Origin: Comamonas antarctica
GTDB lineage: Bacteria; Pseudomonadota; Gammaproteobacteria; Burkholderiales; Burkholderiaceae_C
Assembly: GCF_013363755.1 (NCBI RefSeq)
Contig: NZ_CP054840.1
Span: 131,001-195,000 of the forward strand
Direction: 5' to 3'
DNA length: 64,000 nucleotides
Part shown: piece after piece, positions 47,919 to 56,873 of the stretch
Layout of the letters: the number at the start of each line of letters is the position of its first letter
How positions within the stretch are numbered: the first letter of the stretch is position 1
Made by a program: the position numbers and the translations under genes
The notes under the pieces: generated by a model
Database searches by the model: none
Told to the model about the DNA's origin: nothing
The model's input: only the letters and a program-made list of their open reading frames with translations

Positions 47919-48593
47919 ATGGAACGCTGGCACTGGCTTGCGCAAGGCGACGCGGTCACGCAGGCCACGGCCTTGCTGCTGCTGGCGCTGTCGGTGGCCA
48001 GTTGGGTCGTCATGCTCTACAAGGGCTGGCTGCTGGCGCGCAGCCGGCGCCAGGTGCCGCGTTGCGTGGCCGCGTTCTGGCAGGCCGATGACCTGGCCAC
48101 GGCGCGCAACCGGGTCGCGGCCATCGATGGCCGCGGCCTGGTGCTGCCGCTGGTCGATGCGCTGCAAGCGCAGCGCATGCCTGCCGCAGCGGTCCGCCCG
48201 CTGGCGCAGCAGGGGGCAGCGTCCGCACAACTCACGCGCGGTCTGCGCGCCGCGCTGCAATCCGCCAGCGGCCCGCTGCAATGGGGCCAGGTGCTGCTGG
48301 CTTCGATAGGCACGCTGGCGCCGTTCGTGGGCTTGCTCGGCACCGTGTGGGGCATCCACCATGCGCTGAGCCTGCTGGCCGACAGCCAGAGCATCGGCAT
48401 CGCGCAGCTTGCCGCGCCCGTGGGCGAAGCGCTGGTCATGACGGCTGCGGGCCTGGCCGTGGCCATTCCCGCAGTGCTGGGCTACAACCTGCAGGGCCGC
48501 AGCGCCGGCCGCATCGAAGCCGAACTCGAAGGCTTTGCGCATGATCTGCAGGCCATGTTTGGCGACGGCGCGCCGTCCGCCGCGATGGCCTGA
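47919..48593 (+). CDS. exbB: MotA/TolQ/ExbB family proton channel protein
   Basis: The 224-residue protein has three membrane helices: one near residues 15-35, and two in the C-terminal half in the conserved block LLASIGTLAPFVGLLGTVWGIHHAL and VGEALVMTAAGLAVAIPAVLGYN. It forms the pentameric part of the proton-driven motor that energises TonB-dependent uptake or Tol-Pal function. The directly following exbD gene supports ExbB, although no TonB gene is in the window and a TolQ-like role is possible. The start at 47919 reads MERWHWLAQGD. Confidence 0.88.
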   Translation: MERWHWLAQGDAVTQATALLLLALSVASWVVMLYKGWLLARSRRQVPRCVAAFWQADDLATARNRVAAIDGRGLVLPLVDALQAQRMPAAAVRPLAQQGAASAQLTRGLRAALQSASGPLQWGQVLLASIGTLAPFVGLLGTVWGIHHALSLLADSQSIGIAQLAAPVGEALVMTAAGLAVAIPAVLGYNLQGRSAGRIEAELEGFAHDLQAMFGDGAPSAAMA

Positions 48594-48609
48594 TAGCGGT
48601 TGCCGCGCC

Positions 48610-49065
48610 ATGGCATTCGGCCGCTTCGACCACCGCAGCGCCGCTCGGCCCGAGCCCTTGAGCGGCATCAACGTCACGCCGCTGGTGGATGTGATGCTGG
48701 TGCTGGTGGTCATCCTGATTCTTGCCGCGCCGGTACTGGCGGCGGCGCTGCGCGTGCAATTGCCCCAGGCCCAGGGCACGTCCCCGGTCACGCCGCAGGC
48801 GCCGCAGCAGGCGCTGGCGCTGGAGGTCGATGCGCGCGGCGGCCTGTCGATCGATGGCGAAGCGCTGGACGATGCCGCGCTGCGCGCGCGCCTGGCGGCG
48901 CTGGCGGCGGCCCATCCCGATGCCGAGCTGCAACTGCGTGCCGATGCCGATGTGCCCTACGGCCGCGTTGTGGCGGTGATGGGCTGGGCCAATGCGGCCG
49001 GGCTGGCGCGCATTGGCTTCGTGGCCGCGCCTGAAACGCCGCCTCAGGCCGCTCCCGGGCGCTAG
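48610..49065 (+). CDS. exbD: ExbD/TolR family biopolymer transport protein
   Basis: The 151-residue protein has a short cytoplasmic N-terminus and the conserved PLSGINVTPLVDVMLVLVVILILAAP, in which the Asp in VDVML carries the proton. A periplasmic domain with LRADADVPYGRVVAVMGWANAAGL follows. It is the partner of ExbB. It lies 16 bases after exbB. Its stop codon shares the palindrome CTAG with the stop of the convergent MscS-type gene, so the genes overlap tail to tail by four bases. Confidence 0.9.
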   Translation: MAFGRFDHRSAARPEPLSGINVTPLVDVMLVLVVILILAAPVLAAALRVQLPQAQGTSPVTPQAPQQALALEVDARGGLSIDGEALDDAALRARLAALAAAHPDAELQLRADADVPYGRVVAVMGWANAAGLARIGFVAAPETPPQAAPGR

Positions 49066-50321
49066 TTCTGCGCTGCGCGCGGGCCGCGGCCCTGTGCCAG
49101 CGGCCCCAGGCCCGAGAGCACATCGCTGCCCGAAGGCCGCTGGTACAGCCTCAGGCCGAACTCCGGCAGCACGCCGATCAGGTGGTCGAAGATGCTGCCC
49201 TGGATGTTTTCATACTCGACCCAGACCGAGGTAGAGGTATAGCAGTACAGCTCCAGCGGCACGCCCTCGGTGGTCGGCTCCAGCGTGCGCGCCAGCAGAT
49301 AGGTGTCATGCTGGATGCCCGGGTGCACGTTCAGATAGGCATACGCGTAGGCGCGCAGCAGCTCCAGGTTGGTGAGCTGCAGCGGGTGGAAGGGCGCGGA
49401 CTGCGCCATGGCAGAAGCCGGCAGCGCCGCGGCCTGGGCCCGCTTGGCCGCCACATAGTCTTTCAGCAGCGCGATGCGCGACAGCTGCTCGAGCTGGGCC
49501 TCGTCCAGCACGCGGATGGTGTCGGCATCGATGCGCAGCGCGCGCCGGATGCGGCGCACGCCCGACTGCGACATGCCGCGCCAGTTCTTGAAGCTGTCGC
49601 TCATCAGCTTCCAGGTGGGGATGGTGGTAATGGTCTTGTCCCAGTTCTGCACCTTGACGATGTTCAGCGCGATGTCGATCACGAAACCGTCGGCGCCGAC
49701 CTGGGGCATCTCGACCCAGTCGCCCACGCGGATCATGTCGTTGGAGCCCAGCTGCACGCCCGCGGTGAACGAGAGGATGGTGTCCTTGAAGACCAGCATC
49801 AGCACCGCCGACAGCGCGCCCAGGCCCGACAGCAGCAGCAGCGGGGACCGGTCCAGCATGGTCGCCAGCACCAGCACGATGGCCACCAGGATCGCCAGCA
49901 GCTTGCCCAGCTGCACATAGCTCTTGATCGAATGCGTCGAATCCTTGCGCCGCTCCTTGCGGTCGTGGGTCTCGTTCATGGCGTCGAGCAGCGCATTGAA
50001 GGTGCGCAGCAGCATCACGATGCTCACCGCGACCGCCAGGTTCAGCAGCAGCCCATGCAGCCGCGCCGGCAGATGCGGCACGTCGGCCATGCCGATCTGC
50101 ACCACCAGCCAGGGCACGGTCTGCGTGAGCCGGCGCAGCACCTTGTCATGCAGCAGGATGTCGGTCCAGTTGGCCGCCAGGCCCAGGCGCACGCGGCGCA
50201 CCACGCGCTGCAGCACGAACTGCGCGAGGTAGCGGCTGGCAATGGCCAGCAGCGCCAGCAGGGCCAGGCCGGCTACGGCTTGCATCCATGGATCGAGTTC
50301 GGAAATCAATGACCAACGCAC
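49062..50321 (-). CDS. MscS-family mechanosensitive channel (YbdG/MscM-like)
   Basis: The product has about 419 residues from a GTG at 50321, which has AAGGAG at 50330-50335; the frame is open to an ATG at 50396 without a ribosome binding site. There are five or so N-terminal membrane helices. The pore-lining helix and MscS beta domain follow in LLSGLGALSAVLMLVFKDTILSFTAGVQL, then MIRVGDWVEMPQVGADGFVIDIALNIVKVQNWDKTITTIPTW, the MscS signature with the YbdG-type FKD motif. It releases solutes on osmotic downshift. An alpha/beta vestibule domain ends the protein. It is divergent from leuS. Confidence 0.88.
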   Translation of the reverse strand: MRWSLISELDPWMQAVAGLALLALLAIASRYLAQFVLQRVVRRVRLGLAANWTDILLHDKVLRRLTQTVPWLVVQIGMADVPHLPARLHGLLLNLAVAVSIVMLLRTFNALLDAMNETHDRKERRKDSTHSIKSYVQLGKLLAILVAIVLVLATMLDRSPLLLLSGLGALSAVLMLVFKDTILSFTAGVQLGSNDMIRVGDWVEMPQVGADGFVIDIALNIVKVQNWDKTITTIPTWKLMSDSFKNWRGMSQSGVRRIRRALRIDADTIRVLDEAQLEQLSRIALLKDYVAAKRAQAAALPASAMAQSAPFHPLQLTNLELLRAYAYAYLNVHPGIQHDTYLLARTLEPTTEGVPLELYCYTSTSVWVEYENIQGSIFDHLIGVLPEFGLRLYQRPSGSDVLSGLGPLAQGRGPRAAQN

Positions 50322-50443
50322 CAGAAGAGACTCCTTGGAAGACAGGGGGAACGGGAAAAGAAGCGGTGTGACCGGAGGCGGCGGCGCAAGTTCCATGCAG
50401 GCTTTGCACGGCGAGATAGCCGCTCACGGCAGTGCGATGTGGC

Positions 50444-50462
50444 GTCGGGCCTAAAATCCCGG
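50444..50462 (+). promoter_or_regulatory. Promoter-like motif GTCGGGC-CTAAAAT-CCCGG upstream of leuS
   Basis: It is almost identical to the motif upstream of fba at 26430. TAAAAT at 50452-50457 could be a -10 element, about 55 bases before the leuS start. Confidence 0.45.
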
Positions 50463-50512
50463 TTGAACTTGGCTTTGACCGGCGCATCCGCAGCCGGAAC
50501 CCGCTCTCCACC

Positions 50513-53227
50513 ATGCAAGACAAATACAACCACATCGAGCTCGAGCGCGCGGCGCATGAGCACTGGAACGCACGTGACGCCTACCGTGTCACCGAAGACG
50601 ACAGCAAGAAGAAGTTCTACGCCTGCTCGATGCTGCCCTATCCCAGCGGCAAGCTGCACATGGGCCATGTGCGCAATTACACCATCAACGACATGCTCGC
50701 GCGCCAGCTGCGCATGAAGGGCTACAACGTGCTGATGCCCATGGGCTGGGACGCGTTCGGCCTGCCCGCGGAAAACGCGGCGCTGAAGAACAAGGTGCCG
50801 CCCGCGCAGTGGACCTACGACAACATCGCCTACATGAAGAAGCAGATGCAGTCGATGGGCCTGGCCATCGACTGGAGCCGCGAGATCGCGACCTGCGACC
50901 CCGACTACTACCGCTGGAACCAGTGGCTGTTCCTGAAGATGCTGGACAAGGGCATTGCCTACCGCAAGACCCAGGTCGTGAACTGGGATCCGGTCGACCA
51001 GACGGTGCTGGCCAACGAGCAGGTCATCGACGGCCGCGGCTGGCGCACCGGCGCGCTGGTCGAAAAGCGCGAGATCCCGGGCTACTACCTGAAGATCACC
51101 GATTACGCGCAGGAGCTGCTCGAGCATGTGCAGGTCGGCAACGACAAGGCCACGCTGACCGGCTGGCCCGACAAGGTGCGGCTGATGCAGGAGAACTGGA
51201 TCGGCAAGTCGAGCGGCGTGCGCTTCGCGTTCACGCACGGCATCCAGGACGCCCAGGGCCAGCTGATCCAGGACGGCAAGATGTACGTGTTCACGACGCG
51301 TGCCGACACCATCATGGGCGTGACCTTCTGCGCGGTGGCGCCCGAGCACCCGCTGGCCATGCATGCCGCGGCCGGCAACCCGGCGCTCGCCGCCTTCATC
51401 GAGGAATGCAAGAAGGGCGGCACCACCGAAGCCGAACTCGCGGTCAAGGAAAAGGAGGGCATGCCCACGGGCCTGTTCGTCACCCATCCGCTGACCGGCG
51501 CGCAGGTCGAGGTCTGGGTCGGCAACTACGTGCTGATGGGCTATGGCGATGGTGCCGTCATGGGCGTGCCCGCGCATGACGAACGCGACTTCGCGTTCGC
51601 GAAGAAATACGACCTGCCGATCCGCCAGGTCGTGGCGGCCTCCGGCGAAAGCTTCTCGACCGAAGCCTGGGCCGACTGGTACGGCGACAAGCAGAAGGCG
51701 GTCTGCGTCAACTCCGGCGCGCTGGACGGCCTCACGCACGCGCAGGCCGTGGACAAGGTCGCCGAACTGCTGGCCGCCAAGGGCCTGGGCGAGAAGAAGA
51801 CCACCTGGCGCCTGCGCGACTGGGGCGTGAGCCGCCAGCGCTACTGGGGCACGCCCATCCCTATCATCCATTGCGCCGATTGCGGCGCCCAGCCGGTGCC
51901 CGAAAAGGACCTGCCCGTGGTGCTGCCGCAGGACCTCGTGCCCGATGGCTCGGGCAACCCGCTGGTCAAGAGCGAAGCCTTCCATGCCGGCGTGGTCTGC
52001 CCCTGCTGCGGCAAGCCCGCGCGCCGCGAGACCGACACCATGGACACCTTCGTGGACAGCTCGTGGTACTTCATGCGCTATTGCGACGCGAAGAACAGCG
52101 CGCAGATGGTCGGTGCGGGCACCGAGTACTGGATGCGCGGCAACGGCATGGACCAGTACATCGGCGGCATCGAACACGCCATCCTGCACCTGCTGTACGC
52201 GCGCTTCTGGACCAAGGTCATGCGCGACCTGGGCCTGGTGACGTTCGACGAGCCCTTCTCGCAGCTGCTGACGCAGGGCATGGTGCTCAACCACATCTAC
52301 AGCCGGCGCACCGCCAAGGGCGCGAAGGAATACTTCTGGCCCAAGGATGTCGAGCATGTGTTCGACGATGCCGGCAAGATCGTCGGCGCCAGGCTCAAGG
52401 CCGAAGTCGACAGCGCCGACGGCCTGCTGCCCGTGGGCACGGCCATCGACTATGAAGGCGTGGGCACCATGTCCAAGTCGAAGAACAACGGCATCGACCC
52501 GCAGGAGCTGATCGAGAAGTACGGCGCCGACACGGCGCGCCTGTACACCATGTTCACCGCACCGCCCGAAGCCACGCTGGAGTGGAACGACGCGGCCGTC
52601 GAAGGCAGCTACCGCTTCCTGCGCCGCGTCTACAACTATGGCGTCAAGCTGCTGGGTGGCGACTACGCGGCCGCCGATGCGGTCGGCGCGAGCGCGCGCG
52701 ACCTGAAGAACGTGGCGTTCGGCAAGGATGCGCAGGCGCTGCGCCGCGAGATCCACACCGTGCTCAAGCAGGTCGACTACGACTACCAGCGCATGCAGTA
52801 CAACACCGTGGTCTCGGGCGCGATGAAGATGATCAACGCGCTCGAAGGCTTCAAGGGCACCGACACGCCCGACGGCCAGATCGCGGCCATCGAAGGCTTC
52901 GGCATCCTGCTGCGCTGCCTGTATCCGGCCACGCCGCACGTCACGCACGCGCTGTGGAGCGGCCTGGGCTACAGCCAGCATCTGGGCGAACTGCTTGACG
53001 CCCCCTGGCCGCAGGTCGATGCCGCGGCGCTGGTGCAGGACGAGATCGAGCTGATGCTGCAGGTCAACGGCAAGCTGCGCGGCTCGATCCTCGTGGCCGC
53101 GACGGCCGACAAGGCCGAGATCGAACGCGTGGCCCTGGCCAGCGAGGCTTTCGTGAAACAGGCCGCAGGTGCCACGCCCAAGAAGGTCGTGGTGGTGCCG
53201 GGCCGCTTGGTGAACGTGGTGGTCTGA
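50513..53227 (+). CDS. leuS: Leucyl-tRNA synthetase
   Basis: The 904-residue class I synthetase charges tRNA-Leu. The HIGH motif is KLHMGHVRN near residue 48, the editing domain (about 225-420) includes [13 protein letters not shown] and [17 protein letters not shown], and the KMSKS motif is [11 protein letters not shown] near 652. The anticodon-binding and C-terminal domains are complete, with QVNGKLRG near the end. The ATG at 50513 starts [11 protein letters not shown]; the frame extends upstream to 50432 through the promoter region. It is followed at once by lptE and holA, a conserved proteobacterial order. A very long antisense open frame here is a composition shadow. Confidence 0.98.
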   Translation: MQDKYNHIELERAAHEHWNARDAYRVTEDDSKKKFYACSMLPYPSGKLHMGHVRNYTINDMLARQLRMKGYNVLMPMGWDAFGLPAENAALKNKVPPAQWTYDNIAYMKKQMQSMGLAIDWSREIATCDPDYYRWNQWLFLKMLDKGIAYRKTQVVNWDPVDQTVLANEQVIDGRGWRTGALVEKREIPGYYLKITDYAQELLEHVQVGNDKATLTGWPDKVRLMQENWIGKSSGVRFAFTHGIQDAQGQLIQDGKMYVFTTRADTIMGVTFCAVAPEHPLAMHAAAGNPALAAFIEECKKGGTTEAELAVKEKEGMPTGLFVTHPLTGAQVEVWVGNYVLMGYGDGAVMGVPAHDERDFAFAKKYDLPIRQVVAASGESFSTEAWADWYGDKQKAVCVNSGALDGLTHAQAVDKVAELLAAKGLGEKKTTWRLRDWGVSRQRYWGTPIPIIHCADCGAQPVPEKDLPVVLPQDLVPDGSGNPLVKSEAFHAGVVCPCCGKPARRETDTMDTFVDSSWYFMRYCDAKNSAQMVGAGTEYWMRGNGMDQYIGGIEHAILHLLYARFWTKVMRDLGLVTFDEPFSQLLTQGMVLNHIYSRRTAKGAKEYFWPKDVEHVFDDAGKIVGARLKAEVDSADGLLPVGTAIDYEGVGTMSKSKNNGIDPQELIEKYGADTARLYTMFTAPPEATLEWNDAAVEGSYRFLRRVYNYGVKLLGGDYAAADAVGASARDLKNVAFGKDAQALRREIHTVLKQVDYDYQRMQYNTVVSGAMKMINALEGFKGTDTPDGQIAAIEGFGILLRCLYPATPHVTHALWSGLGYSQHLGELLDAPWPQVDAAALVQDEIELMLQVNGKLRGSILVAATADKAEIERVALASEAFVKQAAGATPKKVVVVPGRLVNVVV

Positions 53228-53228
53228 T

Positions 53229-53732
53229 ATGCGCAAACGCACGCTGCTCTCGCTGGTGTCCGTGGTCCCTCTGATGGCGGCGTGCGGGTTCCGCCTGCGC
53301 GGCGTGCCGCAGTTCGCCTTCCGTTCGCTGTTCATCCAGGCGCCGCGCGGCTCGCTGCTGGCGCGTGAACTCGAGCGCACGCTGTCCTCGGCGACGGAGC
53401 AATTGACGGTGCTGCGCGACCCGCGCTCGCCCGATGATGCCGAAGTCATCTTCGAGCTGCTGAGCGAGCGCCAGGAGCGCGTGGTCGTGGGTCTCAATGC
53501 CTCCGGCCAGGTGCGCGAATTGCAACTGCGGCTGCGCGTGCGTTTCCGGCTGCGCAAGCCCGATGGCGATGAGGTGCTGCCTGAAACCGAACTGCTGCAG
53601 CAGCGCGATATCAGCTACAACGAGACCATCGCGCTGTCGAAGGAAGCCGAGGAGCTGCTGCTGTTCCGCAACATGCAGACCGACCTGGTGCAGCAGCTGC
53701 TGCGCCGGCTTGCGGCGGTGAAGTCATTGTGA
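53229..53732 (+). CDS. lptE: LPS-assembly lipoprotein LptE
   Basis: The 167-residue precursor has a lipobox MAAC with Cys 19, followed by GFRLRG, the usual start of mature LptE. The rest forms the alpha/beta roll with ARELERTLSSATEQLTVL and ERVVVGLNASGQVRELQL. LptE plugs the LptD barrel and helps move LPS into the outer leaflet. Only one base separates it from leuS and seven from holA, so translation is probably coupled. Confidence 0.93.
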   Translation: MRKRTLLSLVSVVPLMAACGFRLRGVPQFAFRSLFIQAPRGSLLARELERTLSSATEQLTVLRDPRSPDDAEVIFELLSERQERVVVGLNASGQVRELQLRLRVRFRLRKPDGDEVLPETELLQQRDISYNETIALSKEAEELLLFRNMQTDLVQQLLRRLAAVKSL

Positions 53733-53739
53733 GCGTGCC

Positions 53740-54786
53740 ATGCAGCTGGGCCTGAATCAGCTCCAGGGCCATCTGGGCAAGGGCCTGCGCTCGCTCTATA
53801 CCCTGCACGGCGACGAGCCGTTGCAGCAGCAGGAGGCCGCCGACGCGATCCGCGCCGCGGCGCGCGCTGCGGGCTACTCCGAACGCAGCAGCCACACCGT
53901 GGCCGGCGCGCACTTCGACTGGAGCGCGGTGCTGGCGGCGGGCGGTTCGCTGTCGCTGTTCGCCGACCGGCAGATCCTCGAGATTCGCATTCCATCCGGC
54001 AAGCCGGGCAAGGATGGCAGCCAGGCGCTGCAGCAGATTGCCGAGTCCGCGCAGGGCAACGACAGCACGCTGACGCTGGTCATGCTGCCGCGCCTGGACA
54101 AGGCGACCAAGAGCGGTGCCTGGTTCTCGGCGCTGGACGCCAATGGCGTGACGCTGCAGATCGAACCGATCGAGCGCGCGGCGCTGCCTTCCTGGATTGC
54201 GCAGCGGCTCGCGGCCCAGGGCCAGCGCGTCGCGCCGGGCGAGGAAGGGCAGCGCACGCTGCAGTTCTTTGCCGACCGCGTCGAAGGCAACCTGCTGGCC
54301 GCGCACCAGGAAATCCAGAAGCTGGCGCTGCTGTACCCGGCCGGCGAACTGCAGGGCGAGCAGATCGCGCAGGCCGTGCTCAATGTCGCGCGCTACGACG
54401 TGTTCAAGCTCTCGGACGCCGTGCTGTCAGGCCAGTTGGGTCGCGTGCAGCGCATGCTTGACGGCTTGCAGGCCGAAGGCGTGGCCGAGGTGCTGGTGCA
54501 TTGGTCGCTGGCCGAGGACATCCGCGCGCTCAAGCGCGTCAAGGACGCCATGGCTGCGGGGCGCCCGCTGCCGATGGCGCTGCGCGAGCAGCGCATCTGG
54601 GGCGCGAAGGAGCGGCTGTTCGAGCGCATCGTGCCGCGCCTGGGCGACCAGGCCGCGGCGCAGTTGCTGCAATCGGCGCATACCGTCGACGGCATCGTCA
54701 AGGGCCTCAAGGCCCCGGGATGGCCGCAGGACGGCTGGCAGGCGCTGCGCCGGCTGGCGTTCGAGATGGTGCAATCCTTCAAATAA
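53740..54786 (+). CDS. holA: DNA polymerase III delta subunit
   Basis: The 348-residue protein is the wrench of the clamp loader that opens the beta sliding clamp. It shows LYTLHGDEPLQQQEAADAIRAAAR near the N-terminus, then DRQILEIRIPSGKPGKDG, VEGNLLAAHQEIQKLALLYP and VARYDVFKLSDAVLSGQLGRVQRMLDGL, the conserved delta blocks, and a C-terminal collar domain. Length matches E. coli HolA. It ends the leuS-lptE-holA unit and is followed by a REP-type repeat cluster. Confidence 0.94.
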   Translation: MQLGLNQLQGHLGKGLRSLYTLHGDEPLQQQEAADAIRAAARAAGYSERSSHTVAGAHFDWSAVLAAGGSLSLFADRQILEIRIPSGKPGKDGSQALQQIAESAQGNDSTLTLVMLPRLDKATKSGAWFSALDANGVTLQIEPIERAALPSWIAQRLAAQGQRVAPGEEGQRTLQFFADRVEGNLLAAHQEIQKLALLYPAGELQGEQIAQAVLNVARYDVFKLSDAVLSGQLGRVQRMLDGLQAEGVAEVLVHWSLAEDIRALKRVKDAMAAGRPLPMALREQRIWGAKERLFERIVPRLGDQAAAQLLQSAHTVDGIVKGLKAPGWPQDGWQALRRLAFEMVQSFK

Positions 54787-54828
54787 GGCGCTGTTTCAAG
54801 TTCGAGGGCCGGGCGTTCGTGTATCCCC

Positions 54829-55107
54829 CGTTCGCCCTGAGCGATTTAGACGAGGCTCGTTTCGCTTTGCATTGTCAAGAAACAGCAGAGCCGGTGCTGG
54901 TTTTCGTTCGTCCTGAGCTTGTCGAAGGATGAACGTACGTCCTATGCCGCGGGCAAAGTCTGTTGCTATGGGGTAGTCATCTAACGCAGACTCCGCCATA
55001 AAACGCCCTTCGACGGGCTCAGGGCGAACGGTATTTGTTTGCTTGGTGCGGCTGTTTCTGGTTTGAGTGCAGGCCGTTCATGGTTCGACGGGCTCGTCAC
55101 GAACGGG
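54829..55107. repeat. REP-type palindromic repeat cluster after holA
   Basis: Four related elements lie in the 340-base gap between the convergent holA gene and a small unknown gene. A partial CGTTCGCCCTGAGC is at 54829-54843. CGTTCGTCCTGAGC then TTGTCGAAGGATGAACG is at 54905-54935. CCCTTCGACGGGCTCAGGGC then GAACGG is at 55006-55031. A diverged copy with GGTTCGACGGGCTCGTCACG is at 55082-55101. They share the core TTCGnCCTGAGC-n-TCGAAGG in both orientations, the typical form of bacterial REP sequences. No transposase gene is nearby. Confidence 0.8.
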
Positions 55108-55126
55108 GGCTTGAGCAAAGGGGCTG

Positions 55127-55429
55127 TTATTCCGGCACCTGAGGCGTCAGTTCCAGCGTCTCCTGCGCCTTGTCGGCCCAGCCCTGCAAATGGGTCAGCA
55201 GATCGCCCTGGCTGAACGAGCAGCTTTCCTCGGTGAACAGCGCGCTGGCTTCAAGCCGGTCCAGCAGGTCCTGCAGCACCGCCGCATAGCGCGGCGGCAG
55301 CCGGTCTTGCAGGTGCGGCGTGGCGCGTGCCTGCGCAATGAGTTCGGCGGCCGTGATCTTGCCGGCCGCGAGCTGCTGCAGCGCCTGTTGCAGCGCATGC
55401 AGTTCGAACAGTGCGGTGTTGACGGTCAT
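55127..55429 (-). CDS. Conserved small protein of unknown function
   Basis: The product has 100 residues and is mostly helical and leucine/alanine-rich: LFELHALQQALQQLAAGKI, then LPPRYAAVLQDLLDRLEAS and a polar C-terminal half with FTEESCSFSQGDLL. No signal peptide or known motif is visible. Codon use is ordinary. It is convergent with holA and divergent from proA, and the REP cluster lies directly at its 3' end. The start ATG at 55429 is the only good one. No function can be assigned. Confidence 0.65.
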   Translation of the reverse strand: MTVNTALFELHALQQALQQLAAGKITAAELIAQARATPHLQDRLPPRYAAVLQDLLDRLEASALFTEESCSFSQGDLLTHLQGWADKAQETLELTPQVPE

Positions 55430-55558
55430 GTCGGTGTCTTTTTCCCTGGAAGCAACGCGCCCATTGTGCCGTCAAGCCCGCGGGCGACGCGCAGGTTGGA
55501 ATGAGGCTTCTGCGCCACCTGCGGGCCGGCGCGCTGCAACTCGGTCAAAATCGCGGCT

Positions 55559-56839
55559 ATGAACGCGCTCAATATCGTGGAATACACCCATACCCTCGGT
55601 GCCCAGGCCAAAGCCGCCTCGGCCCGGATGGCCCGCGCCTCGTCGGCCAGCAAGAGCCGCGCGCTGCTGGCGCTGGCGCGGCTGCTGCGGGAAAACACCG
55701 CCGCCTTGCAGGATGACAATGCGCTGGACCTGGCTCCGGCCGAAGCCAACGGCCTGCCGGCCCCCATGGTCGACCGCCTGCGCCTGACCCCCAAGGTGCT
55801 CGAAACCTGCGCCCAGGGCTGCGAGCAGCTGGCCGCCATGCCCGACATCATTGGCGAGATCCTGGGCATGAAACAGCAGCCCAGCGGCATTCGCGTGGGC
55901 CAGATGCGCGTGCCGATCGGCGTGTTCGGCATGATCTACGAGAGCCGCCCCAATGTCACCATCGAAGCCGCGAGCCTGTCGATCAAGAGCGGCAACGCCT
56001 GCATCCTGCGCGGCGGCTCCGAAGCCATTGCCTCGAACAAGGCGCTGGCGCGGCTGGTGCAGCAGGCGCTGGCCGAAGCCGGCCTGCCCGAGCATGCGGT
56101 GCAGCTGGTGCAGGTCACCGACCGCGAGGCCGTGGGCCAGCTGATCGCCATGCCCGAATACGTCGACGTGATCATTCCACGCGGCGGCAAGGGCCTGATC
56201 GAGCGCATCAGCCGCGAGGCCAAGGTGCCGGTCATCAAGCACCTCGACGGTAATTGCCACACCTATGTTGACGACCCGTGCGACATCGCGATGGCCGTCA
56301 AGGTCGCCGACAACGCCAAGACCAGCAAGTACAGCCCCTGCAATGCCAGCGAAAGCCTGCTCGTGGCGCGTGGCGTCGCGGCCGAGTTCCTGCCGGCGAT
56401 TGGCGCGGTGTACGCGGCCAAGGGCGTGGAGATGCGCGGCTGCCCCGAGTCGCTGGCGCTGCTGCAAGGCGTCGCGGGTGCCCGTCTGGTACCCGCCACC
56501 GAGCAGGACTGGAGCGAGGAATACCTGGCGCCGATCATCAGCATCAAGGTCGTGGCCGGCGTCGATGAAGCCATTGCCCACATCAACCGCTACTCCAGCG
56601 CGCACACCGAAGCCATCCTCACGACCGACTTCCGCCACGCGCAGCAGTTCCTGCGCGAAGTCGATTCGGCCAGCGTCATGGTCAACACCAGCACCCGCTT
56701 TGCCGACGGCTTCGAATACGGCCTGGGCGCGGAGATCGGCATCAGCACCGACAAGTTCCATGCGCGCGGCCCGGTGGGCATCGAGGGCCTGACCTCGCTC
56801 AAGTACGTCGTGCTCGGCGACGGCGAAATCCGCGTCTGA
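55559..56839 (+). CDS. proA: Gamma-glutamyl phosphate reductase
   Basis: The 426-residue enzyme reduces gamma-glutamyl phosphate to the semialdehyde in proline synthesis. It has the aldehyde-dehydrogenase fold with [49 protein letters not shown] and [15 protein letters not shown], where the Cys near residue 232 is catalytic. [11 protein letters not shown] and the end block [37 protein letters not shown] are characteristic. Length is standard. The proB gene is not adjacent. It lies 34 bases upstream of trkA and may be co-transcribed with it. Confidence 0.97.
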   Translation: MNALNIVEYTHTLGAQAKAASARMARASSASKSRALLALARLLRENTAALQDDNALDLAPAEANGLPAPMVDRLRLTPKVLETCAQGCEQLAAMPDIIGEILGMKQQPSGIRVGQMRVPIGVFGMIYESRPNVTIEAASLSIKSGNACILRGGSEAIASNKALARLVQQALAEAGLPEHAVQLVQVTDREAVGQLIAMPEYVDVIIPRGGKGLIERISREAKVPVIKHLDGNCHTYVDDPCDIAMAVKVADNAKTSKYSPCNASESLLVARGVAAEFLPAIGAVYAAKGVEMRGCPESLALLQGVAGARLVPATEQDWSEEYLAPIISIKVVAGVDEAIAHINRYSSAHTEAILTTDFRHAQQFLREVDSASVMVNTSTRFADGFEYGLGAEIGISTDKFHARGPVGIEGLTSLKYVVLGDGEIRV

Positions 56840-56873
56840 GCGCGGCCCGCGCGCGGCACCAGCAGTGAATTCC

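Noticed and set aside
50306-53557. 1083-residue open frame on the minus strand across leuS and lptE
   Set aside because: It mirrors leuS codons, has no recognisable motif and would need to span several genes.
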